Assembly: GCA_037441725.1 (NCBI GenBank)
Contig: JBBIRT010000015.1
Location: 1-34,942, forward strand
Length of the DNA: 34,942 nt
Origin: JBBIRT01 sp037441725
Lineage (GTDB): Bacteria; Desulfobacterota; BSN033; UBA1163
Reading direction: 5' to 3'
The notes beneath the pieces are model-generated. The model did no database searches. It saw only the letters and a list, made by a program, of their open reading frames with translations, and was not told the DNA's origin. Numbering within the stretch: position 1 is the first letter of the stretch; the number at the start of each line of letters is the position of its first letter. Shown piece by piece: positions 24,100 to 32,878 of the stretch. Position numbers and translations under genes: made by a program.

Positions 24100-25602
24100 C
24101 TAATCCTGTCTTCCAAATAACCGAAGTCCCTTGACCAGCTTGGTTTCAATAGGAATTCTTACATTAAGATTTTTAACGCGGTATCGAGCAATCGGATAGT
24201 ATAACCTTGATAAGGCCACGACCAAAGGATTTGTTTTTTTATATGGAGTGACAAAGTGTCCTTTTCCAAGAAACATAAGGGGAAAATCCATCCCTTCAAT
24301 CATTCTCTTTAATTCTGGAGAAATCCATTTAGATTCTTCTGGGATATTCCTGAAGTTGAAACGTGCCCAATCCTCCAGTCTTTGAGGTTCTTTTAAACCC
24401 AGTTGAATACATAGTTGATAGAGTCCTGTTCCTGGATAAGGGGTGTAGATATTGAAGGTTTTAACGGCTCTGGGATTTTCATCGGTGAGCCGGATGGCTA
24501 AACGGACACTTTGGGCAAATTCCTCAGGAGTTTCTGTGGGGAGTCCCATCATAAATAGATAAACAGGAACGATAGGGTAAGGGAGGAGTTTATAATTCGC
24601 CTCGATGACTTCTTCGATAGAACAATCTTTGTTCATCAAATTCAGGATTCGTTGGCTTCCTGATTCGACCCCTATGGAGAAACGTTTCACTCCGGCACGA
24701 ATCATGAGTTGAAGAAACTCTTTATCTAATCGACAGATCGTATCTGCGCGGATCTGAAGCTTGCTGATGGATACGTTGAGATTGGCACGAATCATTCCTT
24801 CCAATATCTGATAGGAGCGATCCAGATCAATGAAGAAATGGTCATCTGTAAAAAGGAATCCCCTAATGTTGTAATCAAAGATGATCCGCTTGATCTGATC
24901 TAATACCGTTTCTGGAGCCATGGCCCTCCATTTTCTCTTATGCATGATAGGATCCCAGCAAAAGTTACAGCGAAAGGTACAACCTCGACTGGAATTGAAG
25001 CTGACATGATCGATGCCGAAGAGACGCCGCCGGTAGTGATCCATATTAATTAAATGATAAGAAAGAGGAGGTTGCTCGTCGAGTTTAATAAAAGGACGAT
25101 CGCCGGTGTGATAGACCTTACTGTGTTCCTTATAATAAATACCTAAAACATTGCTTAAAGGTTGATTTGTTTCTAAGGCTTTAACCAGTTCTGGAAATGT
25201 TTCTTCCCCTTCTCCAACCACCACGATGTCTACATAGGGGTTTTGAAGGGTTTGCTCGGGGAGAAGGCTCGGATGGATGCCACCCCAGATGATGGGTACA
25301 TCAGGATACCGGGTTCTCACGAACCTGCAGGCAGCAAGGGCGTGCAGGATTTGTGGTCCGGTCATGCAGGTTACACCAAAACAGATCGGTTTTTGAGCCA
25401 GACTCTCCTGGAGTTCTCTTTTCCAGTTAGGATTAGCAAATTCATCGATGATTTTGATGCGGTAGCCCTCCAGATCCAGAGGGGTGGCAGGGCAGAGAAG
25501 GCTCAGGGGAAGTTCGACACGCCGTTGTACCTGCTTTCCGCTACGTGGAGCAGGATTGAATAATACAATGTCTGTTATGGAGGATTGATCCTTGAGAGCC
25601 AT
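24100..25602 (-). CDS. B12-binding domain radical SAM protein, copy A
   Basis: A 500-residue paralogue of the neighbouring copy B, colinear along its whole length. Shared landmarks are EGYRIKIIDE, WGGIHPSLLPEQTLQ, IVVVGEGEETFPELVKALET, RGCTFRCNFCWDP (near residue 208), IGVESGSQRILNL, FMMGLPTETPEEFAQ and TPYPGTGLYQL. Cys spacing CxxxCxxC is intact. Divergence is clear throughout, so the two are not a recent duplicate and may catalyse successive steps. Its ATG lies 4 bases after the TAG of the condensing-enzyme gene with no obvious Shine-Dalgarno, which suggests coupled translation. Confidence 0.85.
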   Translation of the reverse strand: MALKDQSSITDIVLFNPAPRSGKQVQRRVELPLSLLCPATPLDLEGYRIKIIDEFANPNWKRELQESLAQKPICFGVTCMTGPQILHALAACRFVRTRYPDVPIIWGGIHPSLLPEQTLQNPYVDIVVVGEGEETFPELVKALETNQPLSNVLGIYYKEHSKVYHTGDRPFIKLDEQPPLSYHLINMDHYRRRLFGIDHVSFNSSRGCTFRCNFCWDPIMHKRKWRAMAPETVLDQIKRIIFDYNIRGFLFTDDHFFIDLDRSYQILEGMIRANLNVSISKLQIRADTICRLDKEFLQLMIRAGVKRFSIGVESGSQRILNLMNKDCSIEEVIEANYKLLPYPIVPVYLFMMGLPTETPEEFAQSVRLAIRLTDENPRAVKTFNIYTPYPGTGLYQLCIQLGLKEPQRLEDWARFNFRNIPEESKWISPELKRMIEGMDFPLMFLGKGHFVTPYKKTNPLVVALSRLYYPIARYRVKNLNVRIPIETKLVKGLRLFGRQD

Positions 25603-25606
25603 TATT

Positions 25607-26596
25607 CTATTTGTGAATCAATTCTCTCTCAAACCCAACCCATTTCGGGTCATAGGCTTCAAAGAGTTCAGGGCATTCCAGATGGGCGGGGGATTTATGC
25701 ACAAAGACGTAATCACCGACCACTGGAGTAAGCTTAAAAATATGGAGACCGCTTTCTTCTTCCACACACTTTGATAATGATTTTAAATAGTTGAGAATAA
25801 TTCCTGTCATAAATCCTTTGAGATGTAAGTTGATGGCCACCTGTTCTAACGAGGCATTGCCAGCCCTGTCTCCCAGTCCATTCATTGTTACATCTAAACC
25901 TTCCGCTCCTGCATAGATTGCAGCCAGGGAATTGGCTGTGGCAAGCCCCAGATCATTATGCCCATGAAAAAACAAGGGAATATCTATATGTTGCTTTAAA
26001 TACCTGACCAAATGATAAATTTCAAATGGATCTGAGCTCCCATTTGTATCATAGAGGGTTATCCTCTTTGCACCATAGCGGACAGATTCTGTAGCTATTT
26101 CTAATAGGAAATTTAATTCCGTTTGAGTGGAATGGGGAAATCCCACTCCTATCTCTGCCAGGTGATTCAACGAAAAAGTAAGGGCCTCTAAGAGTTGGTA
26201 GATCTTCGTTTTATGATCATAAGGTTTCCTTTTAAGAGAAACAGGCATCAATAGATCAAGTCTATTCAAGTATTGGCTTGCCTGTTTTATCTCTTCTTGG
26301 TAATTGGGTGAGTGAGCATAAATCAGGCCTGATGTCTTGATTGAAACGTTTTCTTCCTTAAGGCTTTTAACAAATTTTAAATCCTCAAATATTTTGCCTG
26401 GAGACACTACTTCGATTTCAGGTATTTTTACTTGAATCAATAATTGAGTGATCCTCATTTTTTGGGTGGGGCTTAAATTGACCTTAGGGACATCTAATCC
26501 CTCTCGAAGGGTGGAATCCTTAAGGGTGATTCGTTTATTGGTTTGAACCTTCTCAAATCTTTCAGGGATGTTACTCACTTGAGTATTTAGATTCAT
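25607..26596 (-). CDS. DRE-TIM metallolyase (isopropylmalate/homocitrate synthase-like condensing enzyme)
   Basis: A 329-residue protein with the TIM barrel of the HMGL-like family. LKDSTLREGLDVP gives the metal-binding Asp and catalytic Arg. FHGHNDLGLATANSL is the HxHxD-type metal site near residue 211. NGLGDRAGNASLEQV is the strand-7/8 signature. It is shorter than LeuA and lacks its leucine-binding C-terminal domain, so feedback control of the LeuA type is unlikely. Family members join acetyl-CoA to a 2-oxo acid or split hydroxy-oxo acids; which applies here is unknown. GGAGGG lies 6 bases before the ATG. It follows the PLP enzyme gene by 16 bases. Confidence 0.85.
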   Translation of the reverse strand: MNLNTQVSNIPERFEKVQTNKRITLKDSTLREGLDVPKVNLSPTQKMRITQLLIQVKIPEIEVVSPGKIFEDLKFVKSLKEENVSIKTSGLIYAHSPNYQEEIKQASQYLNRLDLLMPVSLKRKPYDHKTKIYQLLEALTFSLNHLAEIGVGFPHSTQTELNFLLEIATESVRYGAKRITLYDTNGSSDPFEIYHLVRYLKQHIDIPLFFHGHNDLGLATANSLAAIYAGAEGLDVTMNGLGDRAGNASLEQVAINLHLKGFMTGIILNYLKSLSKCVEEESGLHIFKLTPVVGDYVFVHKSPAHLECPELFEAYDPKWVGFERELIHK

Positions 26597-26612
26597 TTTG
26601 TCCCTCCCCCTT

Positions 26613-27815
26613 TCATCCTAACGAGGGAAATCCTCCTTCTCTTAATATATCTTCTAATTTTGAGATTCTGAATTCAGGTCTGGCCTTGCCATTGGCATCG
26701 CTGACCCCGCTGGTCAGACAACACAGTACTTTTTCTCCTTTGCCTATGGTGCCCTTTCCTATTTCCTTGAAGGTTCCTGCCAAAGCGATTAGCCCCGTTT
26801 TTTCAATGACCTTTCCATCCTTTAAGGTGATTTCAACTCCATGATCTCTAAGCAATTCCAAAATATTTTTACCATTAAAATCAATCTTTAAAAATTCTTT
26901 AAATTCTTGATGATTGATTGTGGTCAGGTCTCCACGGGTTCTCACAAGGATATCTTTAAGCTCTTCATAGGTACCATAGGTCTGGGGTTGAGCATCATAC
27001 ATGACCTTAGTCAGCAATTCTTCTTGGAAACTCCATTCTGTCCTTTCTCCCCTATCTTTCCATGCTCTAAACATTGGAGGATTGGCTTCCTGCTGGATAC
27101 CGAGGAATCTTGGGAGGTCTTTCCATTCCTGTTTAAAATGTTTCAATACTCGATAGATCCCTATGGGACCAAAGGCAGCACTAATGGTCTGGGTGAGCCA
27201 GTTAAACTCTCCTTTCTCAAACATCTGTTCAAGGATAAAAAGTCCCCTGAACATTGAAGCTTCGTATCTCCATTCTCTTTCGGGGATATGTTTCCAACCC
27301 TTCAGTTTTGTTAAGAGATGGGCAGCCTCCTTCACCATCCTGGGATTTTCTACTGAAAAGAGATGGGCCTTTTGTGGTTTAAATATTTCGCTGTTTAACA
27401 AGAATAGGTTTTCTTCGGGAATAAACATAAAGGTCTCTATTCCTGCTCGGTTCCCATATTGGGTTAAGGCTGCTCCCGTATTTCCGCCGGATTCAAACAC
27501 CGCTTTTTCGTAACCCTTTAATTTACATTTGGCGATGGTGATGCATCCATCGATAGACTTTAATGTTTTTGAATGCATCAAAGAGGTTTCATCCAATATA
27601 AAGACCTCAACTCCCCGATAGTTTAAAAGAGGAAAGATCCTTGATCCCTCCCGGATGCTTGTTTTCTGAAGCCAATGTTTATATTCTATATCCTTCTCTA
27701 CAGACTCTTCAAATTGAAACACATCCCTATATCGTAAAACGATACTGATTTCAGGAGGGTATCTTAGATCAATGCACTGTTGAAAATCTATTTTATTCTT
27801 TGCTAAAATTTTCAT
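26613..27815 (-). CDS. Fold-type II PLP enzyme, threonine synthase / cysteate synthase-like
   Basis: A 400-residue protein. The PLP-Lys segment appears as SLMHSKTLKSIDGCITIA (Lys 86 is the likely Schiff base), in place of the usual NPTGSFKDR. FESGGNTGAALTQYGNRAGI (residues 107 onward) is the phosphate-binding loop of threonine synthase-like enzymes. TSGVSDANGKARPEF near the end resembles the C-terminal TGxGLKD-type segment. The departures from canonical ThrC suggest a different substrate such as an activated serine or homoserine. The ATG lies inside the 3' end of the nitroreductase gene (23-base overlap), so the two are translationally linked. The condensing enzyme follows directly. Confidence 0.78.
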   Translation of the reverse strand: MKILAKNKIDFQQCIDLRYPPEISIVLRYRDVFQFEESVEKDIEYKHWLQKTSIREGSRIFPLLNYRGVEVFILDETSLMHSKTLKSIDGCITIAKCKLKGYEKAVFESGGNTGAALTQYGNRAGIETFMFIPEENLFLLNSEIFKPQKAHLFSVENPRMVKEAAHLLTKLKGWKHIPEREWRYEASMFRGLFILEQMFEKGEFNWLTQTISAAFGPIGIYRVLKHFKQEWKDLPRFLGIQQEANPPMFRAWKDRGERTEWSFQEELLTKVMYDAQPQTYGTYEELKDILVRTRGDLTTINHQEFKEFLKIDFNGKNILELLRDHGVEITLKDGKVIEKTGLIALAGTFKEIGKGTIGKGEKVLCCLTSGVSDANGKARPEFRISKLEDILREGGFPSLG

Positions 27816-28344
27816 GAAAGATCATTTTCTCAAGAGGTCTTAAGACCTTAGGCTCTGGAATTTCATCTGGGTAACCCAAGGGAATGATGGTGATGGGTTC
27901 GATATGTTGGGGGATTTCCAAGAGTTGTTTTATCTCTTGTGAAATCCTTGGCTCGCCTGTTCTATAAGCAGAGAGGTAAACGCTCCCTATTCCTCTGCTA
28001 TAAGCAGCTACCATTAGATTTGCTGTGGCCAGCACCCCGTTCTCGATCTCCCGTTCATAGGATGTTTCTTTATCCACACAGACCACAATGATGACAGGGG
28101 CATCCTGCAGAAAATCAGCCTTATATTGTTGTTTTTCAATTGGGCAATATCGATTTTTAATCTCGGCCAGTTTTTCTTTTGTCCTCTTTGACTTGACAAT
28201 AATAAAATACCATGGCTGACCATTCATCGAGGAGGGTGCCTGAATGGCTAAACCCAGTAATTCTTTAATGAGAGAATCAGGAATATCCTTCGCCTGATAT
28301 TTTCTGATCGATCTTCTTCCTTGGAGGGCTTCATCGATCTTCAT
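27793..28344 (-). CDS. Nitroreductase-family FMN protein
   Basis: A 183-residue flavoprotein. MKIDEALQGRRSIRKYQ is the classic N-terminus with the FMN-phosphate Arg residues. QAPSSMNGQPWYFIIV and the later ENGVLATANLMVAAYSRGIG match the family, and IPLGYPDEIPEPK ends the fold. Members use NAD(P)H to reduce nitro groups, quinones, flavin or enone substrates, and some act as oxidases in natural-product pathways. ATG 28344 is chosen over a longer in-frame start because the family begins at MKIDEAL. It overlaps the upstream methyltransferase gene by 14 bases and the downstream PLP gene by 23. Confidence 0.85.
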   Translation of the reverse strand: MKIDEALQGRRSIRKYQAKDIPDSLIKELLGLAIQAPSSMNGQPWYFIIVKSKRTKEKLAEIKNRYCPIEKQQYKADFLQDAPVIIVVCVDKETSYEREIENGVLATANLMVAAYSRGIGSVYLSAYRTGEPRISQEIKQLLEIPQHIEPITIIPLGYPDEIPEPKVLRPLEKMIFHENFSKE

Positions 28345-29191
28345 TTTCCTGCCCCTTTGCCATCTTAATAGCGATAAAATAGGCGGTAAAAAAACAGGTG
28401 GGTAATCGGGATAAACACTCAAACCTTTGGAGAAGGCGTAGGAATTGTTTTTGGATCTTAGGCTGAGCATGCTTCTGTAGCCAACGGGAGAGAGCAACCA
28501 TCACCACACGCGGGCAATGGAGGATTGTTTCCATTTCGATGACCTTAAACCCAGTTTCTTGAATTAAGTATTTTAATGTGGATGGTCCCACCGTAGCCCC
28601 TACAAAATAGGGGACAATCCTAAGATGGTGGAGCCAGCGAAAGGGAAGCATATTTCGTAAAAGGATGATCGGGTTTGACAGATTATCAAGGGTCAGGATG
28701 ATCTGGTGCCCTGGTCGAAGAACCCGGCGGAGTTCATGTAGACTCACCATCATTTCTTTGATGGATGTAAAGTGATCCAGGGTTGAATTGGAGATGATCA
28801 GATCAAAGGAGTCCTTTTTAAAAGGGAGACACCGCACATCAGCTTGAACAGATTGATAAGCTAAAAAACGTGATTTGGCTTGTTTGATGATGGGGAACGA
28901 GATATCCATACCCATGACCTGTTCTGCTCGATCCATTAGAAAAACCATCAACCCCTCACTGACAGCCTCGTCAAAGAGGTCCGTCTTAAGTAAATACTTT
29001 GCTCCTTCGAGTGGCCACCATCTCGAGAGTAGAGCTTTGTTTATCGTATCACTGTGGGTCCGCCACAACTGATGAGGATGGTTTCTCTGGGATATCCATC
29101 TTGCTCCTTCAGTGATCAAAATATTATTCTCCCAAAATCTTCGAAAGATTTCAATCCATTCTCTTTGATCGAAAGGCGTGCAAAATATCAA
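28331..29191 (-). CDS. Class I SAM-dependent methyltransferase-like protein
   Basis: A 286-residue protein. VMGMDISFPIIKQAKSRF and QADVRCLPFKKDSFDLIISN match motifs II-IV of Methyltransf_11-type enzymes, and HELRRVLRPGHQIILTLDN the later strand. The glycine-rich motif I is replaced by KYLLKTDLFDEAVSEG, so SAM binding may be altered. The C-terminus has hydrophobic segments (RLPTCFFTAYFIAIKM) that may contact membrane. The longest frame starts at TTG 29191, overlapping the flippase gene by 41 bases. No ATG occurs early enough to replace it, so the start is uncertain. The acceptor may be a sugar, lipid or the product of the neighbouring enzymes. Confidence 0.72.
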   Translation of the reverse strand: MIFCTPFDQREWIEIFRRFWENNILITEGARWISQRNHPHQLWRTHSDTINKALLSRWWPLEGAKYLLKTDLFDEAVSEGLMVFLMDRAEQVMGMDISFPIIKQAKSRFLAYQSVQADVRCLPFKKDSFDLIISNSTLDHFTSIKEMMVSLHELRRVLRPGHQIILTLDNLSNPIILLRNMLPFRWLHHLRIVPYFVGATVGPSTLKYLIQETGFKVIEMETILHCPRVVMVALSRWLQKHAQPKIQKQFLRLLQRFECLSRLPTCFFTAYFIAIKMAKGQENEDR

Positions 29192-30602
29192 TCACTTCAG
29201 AACATTTAACCAATTTGAATAAAAATAATAAATTAATATAACCTATTATGAAAAAACAAAAAAGTATTAAATTTATGGACCAATCAGATCGAAGCCATAC
29301 CAACGGGAAAAAAAGTAATCCCAGGGCCAGGGTGGCTATCCATTTTCTTAATGAATAGGCCATTCTTTTTTGCATCTGCCATGTGATATATATGGAATAG
29401 ATCACTGCCCCTAAGAGGAGCAATAGGCATCCTCCAAAACTTCCCATTTTTGGGATCAGGATTGGACCCAGAACCCAGATTGAAGTAAGCCGGATCACCG
29501 CTGCCCAAACTGCGGTTTTCGGACGATCACAAACGATTGTAAGGAGGATTCCAACATTATTCAAGACCTGGATCCACAGTGCCAAAGAGAGAGGCAACAG
29601 GTTGGTGGCTACAGGTCGATAAGAGGCACCCAATACAAGAGGGATGAGGTCATTGCCTAGAAAGAGTACTCCAAAAAACACCAACACCATCCCTAACCCT
29701 AACCCACTGATGATCCGTTCTACCCATCGTTTGATGTGTTCCATTTTCCCATCTACTTGGAGTGACATCAGCAAGGGGGCAAAGGATAGGATCAATTGGT
29801 GAATCCCACTCGAAATCGTAAAATAGACACTATTGGCCAATCCAAAATATCCCACCTCCACGTAATCAGGATAGAAGAGCCGAACCATTATCTGGCCACT
29901 ATATTGAAAGGCAGAGGAGAGCAGATTGGAAATTAGAAAAATAAAACCGAATTTAAGATAAGGGGAGAGGTAATGGAGATCAAGACGAAATTCTTTTCGA
30001 GAAAAGTAGGACCTACCCCAGTTTAACCCGATAAAAAACACTATCCCTTCGGTTAGAAGCATTCCGATTAAGGCTCCGCGGAGTTTGCCAAGATAGAAAC
30101 CGATGATTAATAAGAAGACCAAAAACCAATGTCTGAAGGTTTCACCCATCCCCCACCGACCAGCCTGGTTGAGTCCTAAAAAAAGATTGAAAAAAGGCTG
30201 GGTCCCACCTCGAATCAGCAGGGTGACGGAAATGATTAAAAATAAAAATCGATCAAGGTCGGTTAACCATAAGGATGTCAAAGAGAAATAGAGGATTCCG
30301 GCAATCAGGCCACTTAACAGGCTGATTATTAATAGGTTGGTAAAAAATTTTTTGAGTTTTTCCTCTTCCCCTTGAAGGATGAATTGAGGAGTAAATCGCC
30401 CCATCATCTGGGTGAAGCCAATATCACTTCCCACCACAAACCAGAGGTAAAGGGAGTTAATTAGGGCATATCGTCCATAATCAGCAGGGCCCATCATTCG
30501 AGGTACGCAGATTGCAAACAATAGACCTGCAAGGATGTGAAGTCCTCTTTGGGTTAAAAGAAATCCTGCATTTCGAATGGTTTTCCGTTCTTCGCCAAGC
30601 AT
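29151..30602 (-). CDS. Wzx/MATE-like polysaccharide flippase
   Basis: A 483-residue integral membrane protein with about 12-14 hydrophobic segments. The N-terminal NAGFLLTQRGLHILAGLLFA and the MMGPADYGRYALINSLYLWF segment are characteristic of the polysaccharide biosynthesis (RfbX/MviN-related) transporters. Such proteins move lipid-linked oligosaccharide units across the cytoplasmic membrane. Position between glycosyltransferase genes and a methyltransferase fits export of a surface glycan or glycolipid. No signal peptide is separate from the first membrane helix. The 3' end overlaps the methyltransferase gene. A short hairpin lies between this gene and the upstream GT87-like gene. Confidence 0.85.
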   Translation of the reverse strand: MLGEERKTIRNAGFLLTQRGLHILAGLLFAICVPRMMGPADYGRYALINSLYLWFVVGSDIGFTQMMGRFTPQFILQGEEEKLKKFFTNLLIISLLSGLIAGILYFSLTSLWLTDLDRFLFLIISVTLLIRGGTQPFFNLFLGLNQAGRWGMGETFRHWFLVFLLIIGFYLGKLRGALIGMLLTEGIVFFIGLNWGRSYFSRKEFRLDLHYLSPYLKFGFIFLISNLLSSAFQYSGQIMVRLFYPDYVEVGYFGLANSVYFTISSGIHQLILSFAPLLMSLQVDGKMEHIKRWVERIISGLGLGMVLVFFGVLFLGNDLIPLVLGASYRPVATNLLPLSLALWIQVLNNVGILLTIVCDRPKTAVWAAVIRLTSIWVLGPILIPKMGSFGGCLLLLLGAVIYSIYITWQMQKRMAYSLRKWIATLALGLLFFPLVWLRSDWSINLILFCFFIIGYINLLFLFKLVKCSEVIDILHAFRSKRMD

Positions 30603-30632
30603 TGTACTTAATTATACCCTCATTGTACGATT

Positions 30633-30652
30633 CCCACTAAGTTTATAGTGGG
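30633..30652. other. Small perfect hairpin between the GT87-like and flippase genes
   Basis: CCCACTA (30633-30639) and TAGTGGG (30646-30652) form a 7-bp stem with a 6-base loop. On the minus strand the stop codon of the GT87-like gene (30643-30645) lies in the loop. No T-run follows, so it is more likely a processing or pausing site than a terminator. A TATAAT-like sequence follows toward the flippase start, without a clear -35. Confidence 0.4.
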
Positions 30653-31959
30653 GGAGATCCGAAAAGGCTTTTAGGGTGATCATCTTGCTGTTTCCATTCA
30701 GGGACATTTGATGACCAAGATTGGGTTAAATCTTTTTTCTTCCTAACCTTCCTAAGATAATGGGTGAGAAAGATTAGAATGATCATCCAAATTAGTACTA
30801 AAAAGGATTGGTAGATTACATTGAAGGGGAAAGGGGTAGAAATGGGTCGAGCCGAGCCACACATGAGGGGCAGGGTTATTCCCAGCAGAAGACCTGCTCC
30901 AACTTTTTCTGTCTGTGAGGTGGAAGCCTGTTTGGTTATTCGAAATAGGGCAATCATAGGAAGAAGGAGGAGGAGGTCGTCATATAATCGATGGTATGCC
31001 CAGAGTCTTGCAAAGAGAGCTGTTACTCCCAAAAGGATCCAACGATCTCTATCTCGATATCGGTATACCCAGAAACCCAAAATTCCGATGGTGGTCAATG
31101 AAACAGGGATGATCCATCTTTTCATCCCTAAATGAACTAATAAAGTTTGTAAATTACCATAACCTCCACTTGCTGATCCGTGGACAACCCCCTTCAGGCC
31201 TCTTTCAAAAAAGCCTTGGATCACTTGTATCATCGGGATTTTCTGGAAGGATAATGCAAAAAGGGTGAGGGCCGCATAGCCCAAGATAATAAAGAGAGCT
31301 GGCCGAATCCTTTTTGGAAGGAAGAGGACTATCCAAAAGAAGGGGGCTGAGATATTTGGGAAAATGAGGCTGAAAAGAATCATCCCCGCTGAGAGGAAAT
31401 CTTGATACCATTTTGGGTTTTCTGAAGAAAGCAGAAGGATGCCCATGAGGAGCATAGGAAGGAGATGAATAATTCGCTGACCATTTCCAATGGTGATGCC
31501 TGTAGCATACATGGAAAGCAGGAGTAAAGCGATAAAAATATATTCAAAAAGGGTCTCTGCCTTACTCTCTCTTAGGATAAGCTTGATGAGCCAGAGAAGT
31601 GCTCCTCCTGTGGTGATCCCCCATAACCATCGGGCAGATGTAATCTCCAGCCAACCCATGAATGGCCAGAGGAGGAGATAGGTTGCAGGAGGGTACACGG
31701 CTGTTTTGAGTTGAGTATAGGTTGGAGCTCCAGAAAACCAATGCTGAACGGAGTCATAGGTAATTCTTAAGTCAATTGCTCCAGAGGGGCCTGGATCAAA
31801 GAGTAATCGCCAGAAGCCAGCTTTGAATGCTAATAGTGCCATCACAGCCATTCCGCCTATGGCAATAGAAAGAAGGGTGGTTTTATACCTGACCCACCAT
31901 CGGTGAATGCCCAAGGTAAATTTATTATTCCATTTTTTATTGGAGCCATTCATAGCCAT
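30643..31959 (-). CDS. GT87-like (GT-C, DUF2029 type) membrane glycosyltransferase
   Basis: A 438-residue protein with about ten membrane segments after a short basic N-terminus. DLRITYDSVQHWFSG is the first-loop acidic region typical of GT-C enzymes. AVYPPATYLLLWPF, GITIGNGQRIIHLLPMLLM and RLWAYHRLYDDLLLLLPM resemble the GT87 family of polyprenol-phosphate-sugar-dependent mannosyl/arabinosyl-type transferases. The exact sugar is not inferable. It starts 4 bases after the GT2 gene stop without a Shine-Dalgarno, suggesting translational coupling. The C-terminal 40 residues are polar and low in complexity. Confidence 0.7.
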   Translation of the reverse strand: MAMNGSNKKWNNKFTLGIHRWWVRYKTTLLSIAIGGMAVMALLAFKAGFWRLLFDPGPSGAIDLRITYDSVQHWFSGAPTYTQLKTAVYPPATYLLLWPFMGWLEITSARWLWGITTGGALLWLIKLILRESKAETLFEYIFIALLLLSMYATGITIGNGQRIIHLLPMLLMGILLLSSENPKWYQDFLSAGMILFSLIFPNISAPFFWIVLFLPKRIRPALFIILGYAALTLFALSFQKIPMIQVIQGFFERGLKGVVHGSASGGYGNLQTLLVHLGMKRWIIPVSLTTIGILGFWVYRYRDRDRWILLGVTALFARLWAYHRLYDDLLLLLPMIALFRITKQASTSQTEKVGAGLLLGITLPLMCGSARPISTPFPFNVIYQSFLVLIWMIILIFLTHYLRKVRKKKDLTQSWSSNVPEWKQQDDHPKSLFGSPPL

Positions 31960-31963
31960 TTCA

Positions 31964-32860
31964 TCATCTGCTTATAATACGTTTGAGTCCCTCCCAAAGG
32001 AAACCTGCCATATTTGCCTCTTGCGATATTAAGATGAGTAATAAGCATAGAAAGGCGGGAAAGATCCTTTTCTGATCAAAGGGATAACGGAACATATTCA
32101 AATAAAATGGTAAGGTTTCTCTCCAAGAATGGTTTGGGATTGAACCTCTCAGGATCTGGTGGAATTGAAAAGCCCCCCGACCATAATTAAAATGTTGTTT
32201 CCAAAAGGAGGAGAGTCTAAGGAAATGGGTATGGTAAACCAGAACCTCTGGAGCATAAATGATTCCATAGCCATGACTAAGCCACCGTGCGCAGAATTCT
32301 CGATCTTCTCCTCCTGCTCGGGGGAAGGAGGGATCAAACCCACCTACGGCGTAAAAGAGATAAGAGGGAAGGGCAAGATTATTTGAGGAGATGAACCGGG
32401 CACCAAGAGAATTAAGGTTATAATAGGTAAAGAGATAGTCCATAAGCATTTGACTGGCAGTCGAATAAGAATTATTTGATAGGGTATTGATTGTTTTTCC
32501 CCCAATAGCATGGTTGGGGCATTCGGCAAAACGAGTTGAAAGGGATTGGAGCCAATCAGACGCAGGTATGCAGTCATCGTCCGTAAACGCCAAGTAACTT
32601 CCCCTTGCTTGGTTAGCACCTTTATTTCGAGCCTTTGCAGCCCCTCCATGGATTTGGGTGATGAGGGTGATATTGATCTGATGCTGGAATGGAGATATGA
32701 GACTGTCCAACGATTTTTCACCTCCATCATCCACAACCATGACTTCAAATCGGTCTTTCGGGTACTCCAAATATATAAGTGATTGGAGACAGGCCATAAG
32801 TTGGTTTGGTCTGTTGAAGGTCGGAATAATGATTGAAAAAGAAGGGTATTCCTGTTTCAT
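31964..32860 (-). CDS. Family 2 glycosyltransferase, copy A
   Basis: A 298-residue GT-A enzyme. SFSIIIPTFNRPNQLMACLQ starts the nucleotide-binding fold, VMVVDDGGE carries the first Asp pair, and LAFTDDDCIPASDWL holds the DXD-type metal site. GGEDREFCARWLSHG is the late catalytic ED motif of GT2 proteins. A hydrophobic stretch near the C-terminus (IFPAFLCLLLILISQ) may tether it to the membrane. ATG 32860 is taken rather than the in-frame TTG three codons earlier. It is a paralogue of the next upstream gene and probably adds a related sugar. The stop is TGA, followed by a second TGA. Confidence 0.88.
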   Translation of the reverse strand: MKQEYPSFSIIIPTFNRPNQLMACLQSLIYLEYPKDRFEVMVVDDGGEKSLDSLISPFQHQINITLITQIHGGAAKARNKGANQARGSYLAFTDDDCIPASDWLQSLSTRFAECPNHAIGGKTINTLSNNSYSTASQMLMDYLFTYYNLNSLGARFISSNNLALPSYLFYAVGGFDPSFPRAGGEDREFCARWLSHGYGIIYAPEVLVYHTHFLRLSSFWKQHFNYGRGAFQFHQILRGSIPNHSWRETLPFYLNMFRYPFDQKRIFPAFLCLLLILISQEANMAGFLWEGLKRIISR

Positions 32861-32878
32861 AAGAATCAATGGAAAAAA

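Noticed and set aside
30633..30652. Perfect hairpin as an intrinsic terminator within the glycan cluster
   Set aside because: No T-run follows on the transcribed strand and the operon continues directly.
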